NCBI GenBank assembly: GCA_964422155.1
Contig: CAYQZZ010000030.1
Coordinates: 1 to 23,773, forward strand
Source: JBGPRB01 sp964422155
GTDB lineage: Bacteria; Chloroflexota; Dehalococcoidia; Dehalococcoidales; RBG-16-60-22
Direction: 5' to 3'
Length of the DNA stretch: 23,773 nt
Below are positions 7,485 to 13,931 of the stretch, piece by piece. The translations under genes were made by a program, and so were the position numbers. Below the pieces are notes generated by a model. It did not search any database and was not told the origin of the DNA. It was given only the letters and a program-made list of their open reading frames with translations. Positions within the stretch are counted from its first letter, which is position 1, and each line of letters begins with the position of its first letter.

Positions 7485-7504
7485 GTCCCGATTTTTATCG
7501 GGAC
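7485..7504. repeat. Perfect 8-bp hairpin within a dispersed-repeat-like stretch
   Basis: GTCCCGAT-TTTT-ATCGGGAC is followed by GCGCGGGAATGAC and, 20 bases on, GAGAATGACA. The wording resembles the element at 5175-5264, which also ends in an AATGACA motif and holds an ATCGGG hairpin. It lies just downstream of the minus-strand SemiSWEET gene and might also act in termination, though no T run follows. Between it and 7404 nothing else is seen. Confidence 0.4.
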
Positions 7505-7559
7505 GCTTGCGCGGGAATGACGATTGTGGGAAGACGAGAATGACAATAATAAATACTCA

Positions 7560-7817
7560 CTATCTCCCGTATTTCAACTTGGTAAGCAACAGCAGACAGG
7601 TCAGGACTGACCCGATGATGTTCCAGATGATAAGCGGGACGAGTCCAAGCATAATGCCATATACCAGCCAGAGGATAATACCCAGTAGCATAGAGGTATT
7701 GTAAAGAACACTTATCTCACGGGCGCTCTTCAGTCTATACACACGCATAATTTGCGGTACAAGGGCGAGAGTGGTCAATAATCCAGCGACAAGACCCAGA
7801 TATTCGGTAAAGGACAA
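7560..7817 (-). CDS. SemiSWEET/PQ-loop small sugar transporter
   Basis: 85 residues with three membrane helices (about 5-25, 38-58, 63-82). The first helix ends in the PQ-loop signature LALVPQIMRVYR, with P21-Q22. This is the single triple-helix unit of the MtN3/SWEET superfamily, which works as a homodimer moving sugars down their gradient. The start is a TTG at 7817, preceded by GGAGG with a 7-base spacer. It stands alone, so the transported sugar cannot be guessed from neighbours. Confidence 0.88.
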   Translation of the reverse strand: MSFTEYLGLVAGLLTTLALVPQIMRVYRLKSAREISVLYNTSMLLGIILWLVYGIMLGLVPLIIWNIIGSVLTCLLLLTKLKYGR

Positions 7818-8066
7818 GGCACAACCTCCTTATAAAGATATATGATTCAATTGTAGCATAGCCGCGATATCTTGCGTAATCAGGCCAGATAAACCCTTAA
7901 AAGTTGGTGGGTTACACCCATGAACAATAGGTGATACCCATCTCCGTCTTTATGGCTTCAGGATGTAATATCTAATCGGGAATAAATGGCACATTACCCG
8001 ACTTAATCTAAATATAGATATTCCAAAGCAAGGTCTGCCTGTAATCAAATTAAAGGAATACCGCCA
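7818..8066. other. Intergenic region between SemiSWEET and the coiled-coil gene
   Basis: No gene is seen. The leaders of two divergent genes lie here. A small hairpin TGGGT-TAC-ACCCA is at 7908-7920. No convincing promoter pair was found. Confidence 0.4.
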
Positions 8067-8609
8067 ATGAGTGATGATTTGAAAAAAATGGTCTTACAAA
8101 AAGCCAGCGCCCAGAGAATCAACTTCACCGGCCTATCTCCTTCCTCAACCGGGGTAGGACTGATGAGAAAGCCATCGAAACCGGTTCCCCAGAATATCAG
8201 CACGATAAAAGACGAATTTAACAGTCTCAAAGAAGCGGGAATCGCGGTTCAGCGGATACGGCTCAGTATCCAGCAGGAACTGGAAATGGCCCGAAAGATG
8301 AGGGCCGAAGCCCTGAGATACCAGCAGGAAACAGCCACGAAAGCACGCAGCGAAGCGCATCAGCTTGTCCTTCACGCCCGACTGGCGACACAGAGAGAAA
8401 TCGAAGAACTCATACGCGAAGCCAGCGAAGAGATACAGAAGGTGCTGGCCGATATGCGTGTGATTCGCATTACAGCACAGGAAGAACTGGCCGCCCAGAA
8501 AAAATTCACCGATGCCGCGAAGATATGCTCCATGTCTTTATCCATTAAAGAGGAACTGGAAAAGCCCGAGAAGAAAAAGAAGAATCAGCTAGTCACCGCG
8601 AAATCATAG
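8067..8609 (+). CDS. Coiled-coil protein of unknown function
   Basis: 180 residues, soluble, with no signal peptide and no recognised domain. The first ~45 residues are Ser/Pro-rich (GLSPSSTGVG, KPSKPVPQN). A long charged helix follows at about 48-150, rich in Ala, Arg, Glu and Gln with heptad-like spacing, then a Lys-rich tail (EKPEKKKKNQ). The helix resembles the tails of DivIVA-like or ATP-synthase b-like proteins only in composition. The ATG is preceded by AAAGGA at 8052-8057. It stands alone between SemiSWEET (divergent) and the ABC transporter. Codon usage matches the neighbours, so it is probably a genuine gene. Confidence 0.7.
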   Translation: MSDDLKKMVLQKASAQRINFTGLSPSSTGVGLMRKPSKPVPQNISTIKDEFNSLKEAGIAVQRIRLSIQQELEMARKMRAEALRYQQETATKARSEAHQLVLHARLATQREIEELIREASEEIQKVLADMRVIRITAQEELAAQKKFTDAAKICSMSLSIKEELEKPEKKKKNQLVTAKS

Positions 8610-8746
8610 AGCGAGTAAGCAGTATCCTACCAGCATCCGGTGCGACCATATATTGTCTTCCTGTAACCTCCCCGCAAATATACAGCTATCCCCTACCCTT
8701 ATTGTTTTTTTAAGCCTTGCCACGCTTTAATCCCCCTCAGCGATAT

Positions 8747-8752
8747 TATAAT
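8747..8752 (+). promoter_or_regulatory. Candidate -10 box for the amino acid ABC operon
   Basis: A perfect TATAAT lies 84 bases before the substrate-binding protein start, in a strongly AT-rich leader. No convincing -35 box at 16-18 bases was found. The 8610-8836 gap shows nothing else. Confidence 0.25.
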
Positions 8753-8836
8753 ACAAAATAGGTATTTACTTTCCAAAATTCACTATCTTTGATATTATAT
8801 ATCCGAATAAACAAAATAATTTTCAGGAGGGTAAGT

Positions 8837-9577
8837 ATGAAAAAGTCGATGTGGCTTATTATCACCGGGTTACTGTTCATCGGTCTGATGGCGGCTTCGT
8901 GCAGCTCAACCCCGACGAAAATCCGTGTTGCTACCGATGCTACCTGGCCTCCGTTCGAGTCCATCAACGAACAGACCAAACAGGTAGAAGGCTTTGATAT
9001 TGACCTTGTGAAAGCTATTGCCGATAAAGAAAACCTGGATGTGGAATTCATCAATGTAGGATTTGACCCGCTTCTGGCCGGCATGGCGCAGGGAATATAT
9101 GATGCCGCCATCTCTTCCATTACCATCACCGAAGACCGCAAGAAAGACATGCTTTTTTCCGACCCCTATTACGCCGCCGGTCAGATAGTCGTAGTGCGTA
9201 AGGATAACACCACGATAACCGGTCCGGAAACGCTTAAGGGTTCCGTAGGCGCCCAGATAGGGACCACCGGGTCTATGGAAATAGAAAAAATAAAAGCTGC
9301 GACCCTGAAGACCTACGATGACATCGGCCTGGCATTCCAGGACCTGATGAATGGACAAATCAATGCGGTGGTCAGCGATAACTGGCTGGCCCTCGGATAT
9401 GTTGCTAAAAATCCGGATAAGCTGAAGACAGCCGGCTCAAAATTTACCAATGAAAATTATGGCATCGCCGTTGCCAAGGGTAAGACGGACCTGTTAGAAA
9501 AAATAAACGCCGGCTTAAAAGCAGTCAAAAGTGAAGGACTGATAGATAAACTATCTCAGAAATGGATCGAGAAGTAG
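8837..9577 (+). CDS. Polar amino acid ABC transporter substrate-binding lipoprotein
   Basis: 246 residues. A short signal sequence (MKKSMWLIITGLLFIGLMAAS) ends at a lipobox Cys22, so the mature protein should be a membrane-anchored lipoprotein. The rest is the SBP_bac_3 fold: ATWPPFESI, GFDIDLVKAIA, DAAISSITITEDRKKDMLFSDPYY, and a C-terminal AVKSEGLIDKLSQKWI. The TxxR in ITEDR is the usual site that holds the amino acid carboxylate. Glutamine- or arginine-type ligands are typical, but the specificity cannot be read here. An in-frame ATG 48 bases upstream exists; AGGAGG at 8825-8830 clearly favours 8837. It is the first gene of a three-gene operon. Confidence 0.93.
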   Translation: MKKSMWLIITGLLFIGLMAASCSSTPTKIRVATDATWPPFESINEQTKQVEGFDIDLVKAIADKENLDVEFINVGFDPLLAGMAQGIYDAAISSITITEDRKKDMLFSDPYYAAGQIVVVRKDNTTITGPETLKGSVGAQIGTTGSMEIEKIKAATLKTYDDIGLAFQDLMNGQINAVVSDNWLALGYVAKNPDKLKTAGSKFTNENYGIAVAKGKTDLLEKINAGLKAVKSEGLIDKLSQKWIEK

Positions 9578-9584
9578 GTAAGGT

Positions 9585-10457
9585 GTGGCTTTCCGGGGAC
9601 TATTCAGGAATCTGGGTAGAGCTTTTTCCAGAAGACCCGCAGGTACAGAGGAACCTGTACCAAGTCAAGAAGAGCTAAGCCGGGTGCCGGGGGCCGAGCT
9701 GAGTTCGCGACTCGACCCCTGGTGGTGGCTGGTAGCCGGCGTTGCTGTCCTCATCATATTATTGCTGGTATTCAAGGCGGACCCTTACTGGAAGATATTG
9801 CTCTTTGTCCGCGACGGACTGGCCATCACCGTCATACTCACCGTAGCATCCTTTATCTTTATCATTATACTGGGCCTGGTAGGCGGCCTGGGGAGAATCG
9901 CTAAAAATCCCGTCATTCATCTCATAGCTACCCTTTACGTCGAGATAGTAAGGGGCGTACCACTTCTGGTACAGCTAATCTGGTGGTATTTTGCCGCCCC
10001 GGTAGTGATACAGGCAATCGGCAGAATGCTCCACATTTCCGGGATAGCAAATTATCAATCGAATGCTATTTTACTGGCCATCATCGGTCTGGTCATCTGC
10101 TACGGAGCTTACATGAGTGAAATTTGCCGCGCAGGAATCCAGAGCATCCACAAAGGCCAGATGGAAGCCGCCCGCAGCCTGGGTATGACTTACATGCAGT
10201 CCATGCGATACGTGATTTTGCCACAGGCCATGCGGGTGGTGTTACCGCCGGTCGGCAACGAATTTATCATGCTTTTAAAAGATTCCTCGCTCGTCAGCGT
10301 GGTAGCCGTAGCCGACCTCACCCGCCGCGGGCGCGAGTTCATGGCTACCCATTTCAATCCTATCGAGGTATGGACGCTCATTGCCCTGCTTTATCTTATC
10401 ATGACCCTGTTTTCGGCGCGCGTGATTTCCTGGCTGGAGAAAAGGAGGAGTTACTAG
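9585..10457 (+). CDS. Polar amino acid ABC transporter permease
   Basis: 290 residues. A soluble N-terminal stretch of about 45 residues precedes five or so membrane helices. The HisM/GlnP-family EAA loop is seen as GAYMSEICRAG...GQMEAARSLGMTYMQSMRYVILPQAM, the site that contacts the ATPase. It forms the membrane channel for the substrate delivered by the lipoprotein encoded just upstream. The start is read as a GTG seven bases after the previous stop; the ribosome binding site is poor, so a somewhat later start is possible and would remove part of the unusual N-terminal extension. The ATPase gene follows after eight bases. Confidence 0.92.
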   Translation: MAFRGLFRNLGRAFSRRPAGTEEPVPSQEELSRVPGAELSSRLDPWWWLVAGVAVLIILLLVFKADPYWKILLFVRDGLAITVILTVASFIFIIILGLVGGLGRIAKNPVIHLIATLYVEIVRGVPLLVQLIWWYFAAPVVIQAIGRMLHISGIANYQSNAILLAIIGLVICYGAYMSEICRAGIQSIHKGQMEAARSLGMTYMQSMRYVILPQAMRVVLPPVGNEFIMLLKDSSLVSVVAVADLTRRGREFMATHFNPIEVWTLIALLYLIMTLFSARVISWLEKRRSY

Positions 10458-10465
10458 AGGTAGAT

Positions 10466-11203
10466 ATGCCAGAGCCTATCATTCATATGGAAAATGTCCA
10501 CAAATACTTCGGGCGGGTGCATGCACTGCGCGGCGTGAGCCTGGATATACACAAGGGAGAAGTGGTGGTCATTCTCGGGCCGTCCGGCTCAGGCAAGTCG
10601 ACATTGTTACGTTGCATCAATCATCTCGAAGTCTACAACTCCGGTAAAATTATCGTCGATGGAATACTTTTAAAGAGCGCCCAGAATATTAACGCCGTAA
10701 GGCAGGAAGTGGGCATGGTATTCCAGTCCTTCAATCTCTTTTCTCACCTTACGGCCATAGAAAACCTCACACTGGCGCAGCGGACGGTACGCAAACGGGA
10801 GCGCCAAGAGGCCGAAGAAATCGCCTTAAACCTGTTAGCCAAAGTAGGTATTTCGGATAAAGCGGAGTGTTATCCGGGGCAACTCTCCGGGGGTCAACAG
10901 CAACGCGTCGCCATAGCGCGCGCCCTGGCGATGAATCCCAAGATAATGCTTTTCGATGAGCCGACGAGCGCCCTGGACCCGGAAATGATAAAAGAAGTGT
11001 TAGACGTGATGCTGGCCCTGGCCAAAGAGGGAATGACGATGCTGGTGGTATCTCATGAAATGGGCTTCGCCCGGGCAGCCGCCAGCCGCTGCATCTTCAT
11101 GGACGAAGGGCAGATTATCGAGCAGGGCACACCGGACAAGCTTTTTTCTTCCCCTTCCCAGGAACGCACCAGGGTATTTCTCAGCAAAGTATTGCAGCTA
11201 TAG
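10466..11203 (+). CDS. Polar amino acid ABC transporter ATP-binding protein
   Basis: 245 residues. Walker A GPSGSGKST (38-46), Q-loop FQSFNLF (86-92), signature LSGGQQQR (140-147), Walker B IMLFDEP (160-166), D-loop SALDPE and switch His197 are all present, so it should be an active ATPase of the GlnQ/HisP class. The start ATG at 10466 has AGAGG at 10456-10460. A longer open frame runs upstream through the permease gene in another frame, but it is only overlap and is not believed. It completes a full importer with the two preceding genes. Confidence 0.95.
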   Translation: MPEPIIHMENVHKYFGRVHALRGVSLDIHKGEVVVILGPSGSGKSTLLRCINHLEVYNSGKIIVDGILLKSAQNINAVRQEVGMVFQSFNLFSHLTAIENLTLAQRTVRKRERQEAEEIALNLLAKVGISDKAECYPGQLSGGQQQRVAIARALAMNPKIMLFDEPTSALDPEMIKEVLDVMLALAKEGMTMLVVSHEMGFARAAASRCIFMDEGQIIEQGTPDKLFSSPSQERTRVFLSKVLQL

Positions 11204-11257
11204 TCCTCCCCGATAAGAACTGGTTCAAGGAAATCTGTAAGCGGTGTTTTGACCGAT

Positions 11258-11279
11258 ATAACATGAATCGAAATGTTAT
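11258..11279. promoter_or_regulatory. Spaced palindrome upstream of the EamA gene
   Basis: ATAACAT (11258-11264) and ATGTTAT (11273-11279) are perfect inverted arms around eight bases, 41 bases before the EamA ATG. It could be an operator, or a weak end-of-operon hairpin for the ABC genes because TTTT follows. A TTGACC (11250-11255) overlaps its left side, and TATAGT lies at 11286-11291. Confidence 0.3.
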
Positions 11280-11319
11280 TTTTCGTATAGTATCAAGCTT
11301 GCCAACATTTATGTAAAAT

Positions 11320-12204
11320 ATGCCGCGTAATTGGAAATCTTCCCCTGCCCTGGCACTGACGGCACTTGTGGCCGTGACAGCCGTCTGGGGCTGGACTTTC
11401 CTTATCGTGAAGGACGCCATTTCCCGCATGCCGGTAATGGACTTCCTGGCGGTCCGGTTCACCGTGGCAACAATCGCTATGGTCGCCCTGCGCCCGACCA
11501 ACCTGCGCAGAATATCACGTCGTCAACTGTGGCGCGGAGCTTTACTGGGCGCCATGCTCAGCCTGGCCTATATCACACAGACGTACGGGCTGCTTTCAAC
11601 GCCCGCGGCTGTTTCCGGTTTCATCACCGGCATGGCTGTCGTCTTTACACCGATTGTTTCCTGGCTGTTGCTGCGAGATGTAATCAGCCTCAAAACCTGG
11701 CTGGCGGTAGCGCTGGCCTGTATCGGCCTGGCATTGCTCAGCCTGCACGGCTGGTCTTACGGGGTCGGCGAACTGCTGACGCTGGGATGCGCCCTGTTTC
11801 TGGCGTTTCATATTGTCGGCCTGGGGCAATGGTCATCACAGCACGAACCATACAACCTGGCCCTGATTCAGATTGCCACGGTTGCCGTAATATCACTCCT
11901 GGCCGCCGCGCCCGGCGGCATCACCCTACCACCCGATACAAGAGTCTGGGGAGTTATCGGCATAACGGCAATACTGGCGACATCATTAGCTTTTCTCGTC
12001 CAGACCTGGGCCCAATCACTGATACCGTCAACACATGTCGCCGTGGTCCTGACCATGGAGCCGGTTTTCGCGGGAATATTCGCCGTAGTCATCGGCGGCG
12101 AACACCTGACCCTGCGTACTATCGGCGGCGCAGTATGCGTGCTGGCAGCGATGTTCATTATCCAGCTGAAATTCGTTACGCCGGGTAAAAAGATGGTAAC
12201 TTAG
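11320..12204 (+). CDS. EamA/DMT-family transporter
   Basis: 294 residues with about ten membrane helices in two EamA repeats (about 12-140 and 150-285). Seen: AVWGWTFLIVKDAI in helix 1 and a repeat-end GLALLSLHG segment, followed in repeat 2 by TMEPVFAGIFAVVIGGEHLT, the conserved EPV motif. Family members export metabolites such as amino acids, but the substrate is unknown. The start is bounded: an in-frame TAA sits at 11314-11316, and ATG 11320 is the first start after it. No ribosome binding site precedes it, so it may be leaderless or weakly translated. It follows the ABC operon by 116 bases. Confidence 0.9.
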   Translation: MPRNWKSSPALALTALVAVTAVWGWTFLIVKDAISRMPVMDFLAVRFTVATIAMVALRPTNLRRISRRQLWRGALLGAMLSLAYITQTYGLLSTPAAVSGFITGMAVVFTPIVSWLLLRDVISLKTWLAVALACIGLALLSLHGWSYGVGELLTLGCALFLAFHIVGLGQWSSQHEPYNLALIQIATVAVISLLAAAPGGITLPPDTRVWGVIGITAILATSLAFLVQTWAQSLIPSTHVAVVLTMEPVFAGIFAVVIGGEHLTLRTIGGAVCVLAAMFIIQLKFVTPGKKMVT

Positions 12205-12223
12205 ATGTAAACGGCGCAAAAAA

Positions 12224-12252
12224 TTGTTACAGGCCTCCGGTTAATGTAAAAT
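12224..12252 (+). promoter_or_regulatory. Likely sigma-70-type promoter of the lipoprotein-yggS unit
   Basis: TTGTTA (12224-12229) and TAAAAT (12247-12252) are separated by exactly 17 bases, with TG just before the -10 box. The match is four of six and five of six positions. The first gene starts 41 bases downstream. Confidence 0.5.
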
Positions 12253-12292
12253 AGTGTTTAGTCGGGTCGGTCTAACAGGAGGTTAGCTAACG

Positions 12293-12589
12293 ATGAAAAA
12301 GTGGCATGCTATATTACTGGTTGTCCTGCTGGCATCGCTGCCGGTCTTTTCCGCCTGCGATTTACTCGGAATAGGCGGTTCAAAAAGCAGCGAGGAGGAT
12401 TATTACGATCAGCAGATAAAAGCCTACCAGCAAGTACAGGAGGCCAACCAGAAAGCTCAGGAAGCCTATAACGAGCAACTACAGAAAGGCCTTCAGGAAT
12501 GGGCGAACGCCTATGGTGAATGGAGCGCTAACCAGACACAGGAGCAAGTACAGGCAGCAGCAGCAAATAAAGCCAGACAAGGCCAATAA
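12293..12589 (+). CDS. Small Gln/Glu-rich lipoprotein, unknown function
   Basis: 98 residues. A basic start (MKKWH), a hydrophobic core, and a lipobox PVFSAC with Cys21 indicate lipid anchoring to the membrane. The mature part, after a Gly/Ser linker, is a probable helix rich in Gln, Ala, Glu and Tyr (YYDQQIKAYQQVQEANQKAQ). No domain is recognised. The ATG is preceded by AGGAGG at 12277-12282, and a good promoter lies upstream, so it is very probably expressed. It is followed after 14 bases by the yggS-like gene, but a shared role is not implied. Confidence 0.8.
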   Translation: MKKWHAILLVVLLASLPVFSACDLLGIGGSKSSEEDYYDQQIKAYQQVQEANQKAQEAYNEQLQKGLQEWANAYGEWSANQTQEQVQAAAANKARQGQ

Positions 12590-12603
12590 AAGTCGAGTTA
12601 CCG

Positions 12604-13269
12604 GTGACGATTAAACAGAACGTCGGGCAAATACTGAACGAACTCCCTGAAAGCGTTCAACTGGTAGCCGCCGCAAAAACAAGGGAGCCATGGGAAATCC
12701 TGGAAGCCGTAGAAGCCGGCATTAAAATCATCGGGGAGAACTACGTCCAAGAAGCAGAAAATGCCTATCAGGTAATCGGCGGCAAAGTCAAGTGGCATTT
12801 CATCGGGCACCTCCAGAAAAATAAGATTAAAAGAGCCGTAGAACTGTTCGACATGATAGAGACGGTTGACTCTATCGAAATCGCCAGAGAGATTGATAAA
12901 AGATGCGCAGCAATCGGCAAAATTATGCCGGTGCTAATCGAAGTAAACAGCGGACGGGAAACACAGAAGTCAGGCGTGTACCCGGAAAATGTCGAGCAGC
13001 TGATTACAGCGGCGGCAACTCTGGGTAATATCCGGATAATGGGCCTGATGACCATGGGGCCACTGGCAGGCCAGCCGGAAGACTCCAGGCCTTACTTCAT
13101 CGAGACGAAAAACATATTCAACCGCGTTAAAAAACTGGGCCTGCCGAACGTCGAGATGAAATATCTTTCCATGGGAATGACGAACTCCTATCAGATTGCC
13201 CTGGAAGAGGGCGCCAATATCATAAGAATTGGCAGCAGGATATTCGGCGAAAGAGACCACCAGAAATAG
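12604..13269 (+). CDS. YggS/PROSC-family PLP homeostasis protein
   Basis: 221 residues, an alanine-racemase-like TIM barrel binding pyridoxal phosphate. K25 in the LVAAAKTR segment is the expected Schiff-base lysine. Other signatures: IIGENYVQEA, WHFIGHLQKNK, the phosphate-binding region LSMGMTNSYQIALEEGAN and the end IRIGSRIFGER. The family controls free PLP and affects amino acid metabolism; it has no known catalysis. The start is read as a GTG with a weak ribosome binding site. The N terminus is slightly shorter than usual but keeps the lysine. Confidence 0.93.
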   Translation: MTIKQNVGQILNELPESVQLVAAAKTREPWEILEAVEAGIKIIGENYVQEAENAYQVIGGKVKWHFIGHLQKNKIKRAVELFDMIETVDSIEIAREIDKRCAAIGKIMPVLIEVNSGRETQKSGVYPENVEQLITAAATLGNIRIMGLMTMGPLAGQPEDSRPYFIETKNIFNRVKKLGLPNVEMKYLSMGMTNSYQIALEEGANIIRIGSRIFGERDHQK

Positions 13270-13307
13270 TGTCGGCAGCCACTGACAAGCACTGCCTTGC
13301 CCGTTCC

Positions 13308-13336
13308 TTGACAAAAGGAGACAGCTTCGCCAGAAT
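13308..13336 (+). promoter_or_regulatory. Likely promoter of the diaphorase operon
   Basis: A perfect TTGACA (13308-13313) and CAGAAT (13331-13336, four of six) are 17 bases apart. It lies 59 bases before the GTG of the first diaphorase gene. A leader inverted repeat (13351-13379) follows it. Confidence 0.5.
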
Positions 13337-13350
13337 TGAAGCAGGAGAAC

Positions 13351-13379
13351 CTGTTAATCTTTTTTCTCCGTATTAACAG
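13351..13379 (+). promoter_or_regulatory. Leader inverted repeat upstream of the diaphorase operon
   Basis: CTGTTAAT (13351-13358) and ATTAACAG (13372-13379) are perfect inverted arms separated by 13 bases, placed between the candidate promoter and the ribosome binding site. It could be an mRNA hairpin or a binding site for a dimeric regulator. The arms resemble half-sites of redox regulators such as Rex only loosely, and the spacing is too long for a standard Rex site. Confidence 0.35.
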
Positions 13380-13394
13380 CAGGTAAGGACTCGT

Positions 13395-13931
13395 GTGGAT
13401 AAAGCAAAACCGGAAAATACTGCCGTGGGGCAGGAACAAATTATACAGGCAACCAGGCAGATTCTAAATAGATTCAGCCGAAAAAGATTGAGTCTTATCC
13501 CGATATTACAGAGCGTACAGGGCAAGCTTGGTTACCTGCCGCGTAAAGCCATGACCGAAATCGCCGAATACTTAAATATCGCGGCTATTGATGTCTATGG
13601 CGTGGTCACTTTCTACAACCAGTTCCGACTCAACCCGCCGGGGCGGCACTCCATAAGAGTATGCCTGGGCACCGCCTGCCACATGAAAGGCGGCTATATC
13701 ATCCTCGACGCCTGGAAACGCAAATTGAGTATCAAGCCGGGCGAAACGACCAAAGACCGTGAGTTCGACCTGGATATCGTGGCCTGTGTCGGCTGCTGCA
13801 CCATGGCCCCGGTAAGCGTAGTCGACGGCAAACCGGAAGGCAGGGTAGAGCCTACCAGGGTCGACGGCATTTTACTCGCCTTCGAACGCGAGCGCGAAGC
13901 AAAGGATGCAGTAAAAAGTGAAAGCAACTGA
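13395..13931 (+). CDS. NuoE/HoxE-type [2Fe-2S] diaphorase subunit
   Basis: 178 residues. A helical N-terminal part (LIPILQSVQGKLGYLPRKAM) precedes a thioredoxin-like [2Fe-2S] domain with ligands C90 and C95 (CLGTACHMKGG), then C131 and C135 (CVGCCTMAP). This subunit accepts electrons in NADH dehydrogenase modules (NuoE, HoxE, HndA, HydC). The start is a GTG with AAGGA at 13385-13389. It overlaps the next gene by 14 bases, indicating coupled translation in a three-gene unit. Confidence 0.92.
   Translation: MDKAKPENTAVGQEQIIQATRQILNRFSRKRLSLIPILQSVQGKLGYLPRKAMTEIAEYLNIAAIDVYGVVTFYNQFRLNPPGRHSIRVCLGTACHMKGGYIILDAWKRKLSIKPGETTKDREFDLDIVACVGCCTMAPVSVVDGKPEGRVEPTRVDGILLAFEREREAKDAVKSESN

Noticed and set aside
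10124..10465. 114-codon upstream extension of the ABC ATPase reading frame
   Set aside because: It overlaps the permease gene in another frame, has Arg/Pro/His-rich content typical of a shadow frame, and the ATG at 10466 has a good ribosome binding site.
11331..12188. Long second frame within the EamA gene
   Set aside because: The overlapping frame encodes a clear ten-helix transporter; this one is Gly/Arg/His-rich with no recognisable features.
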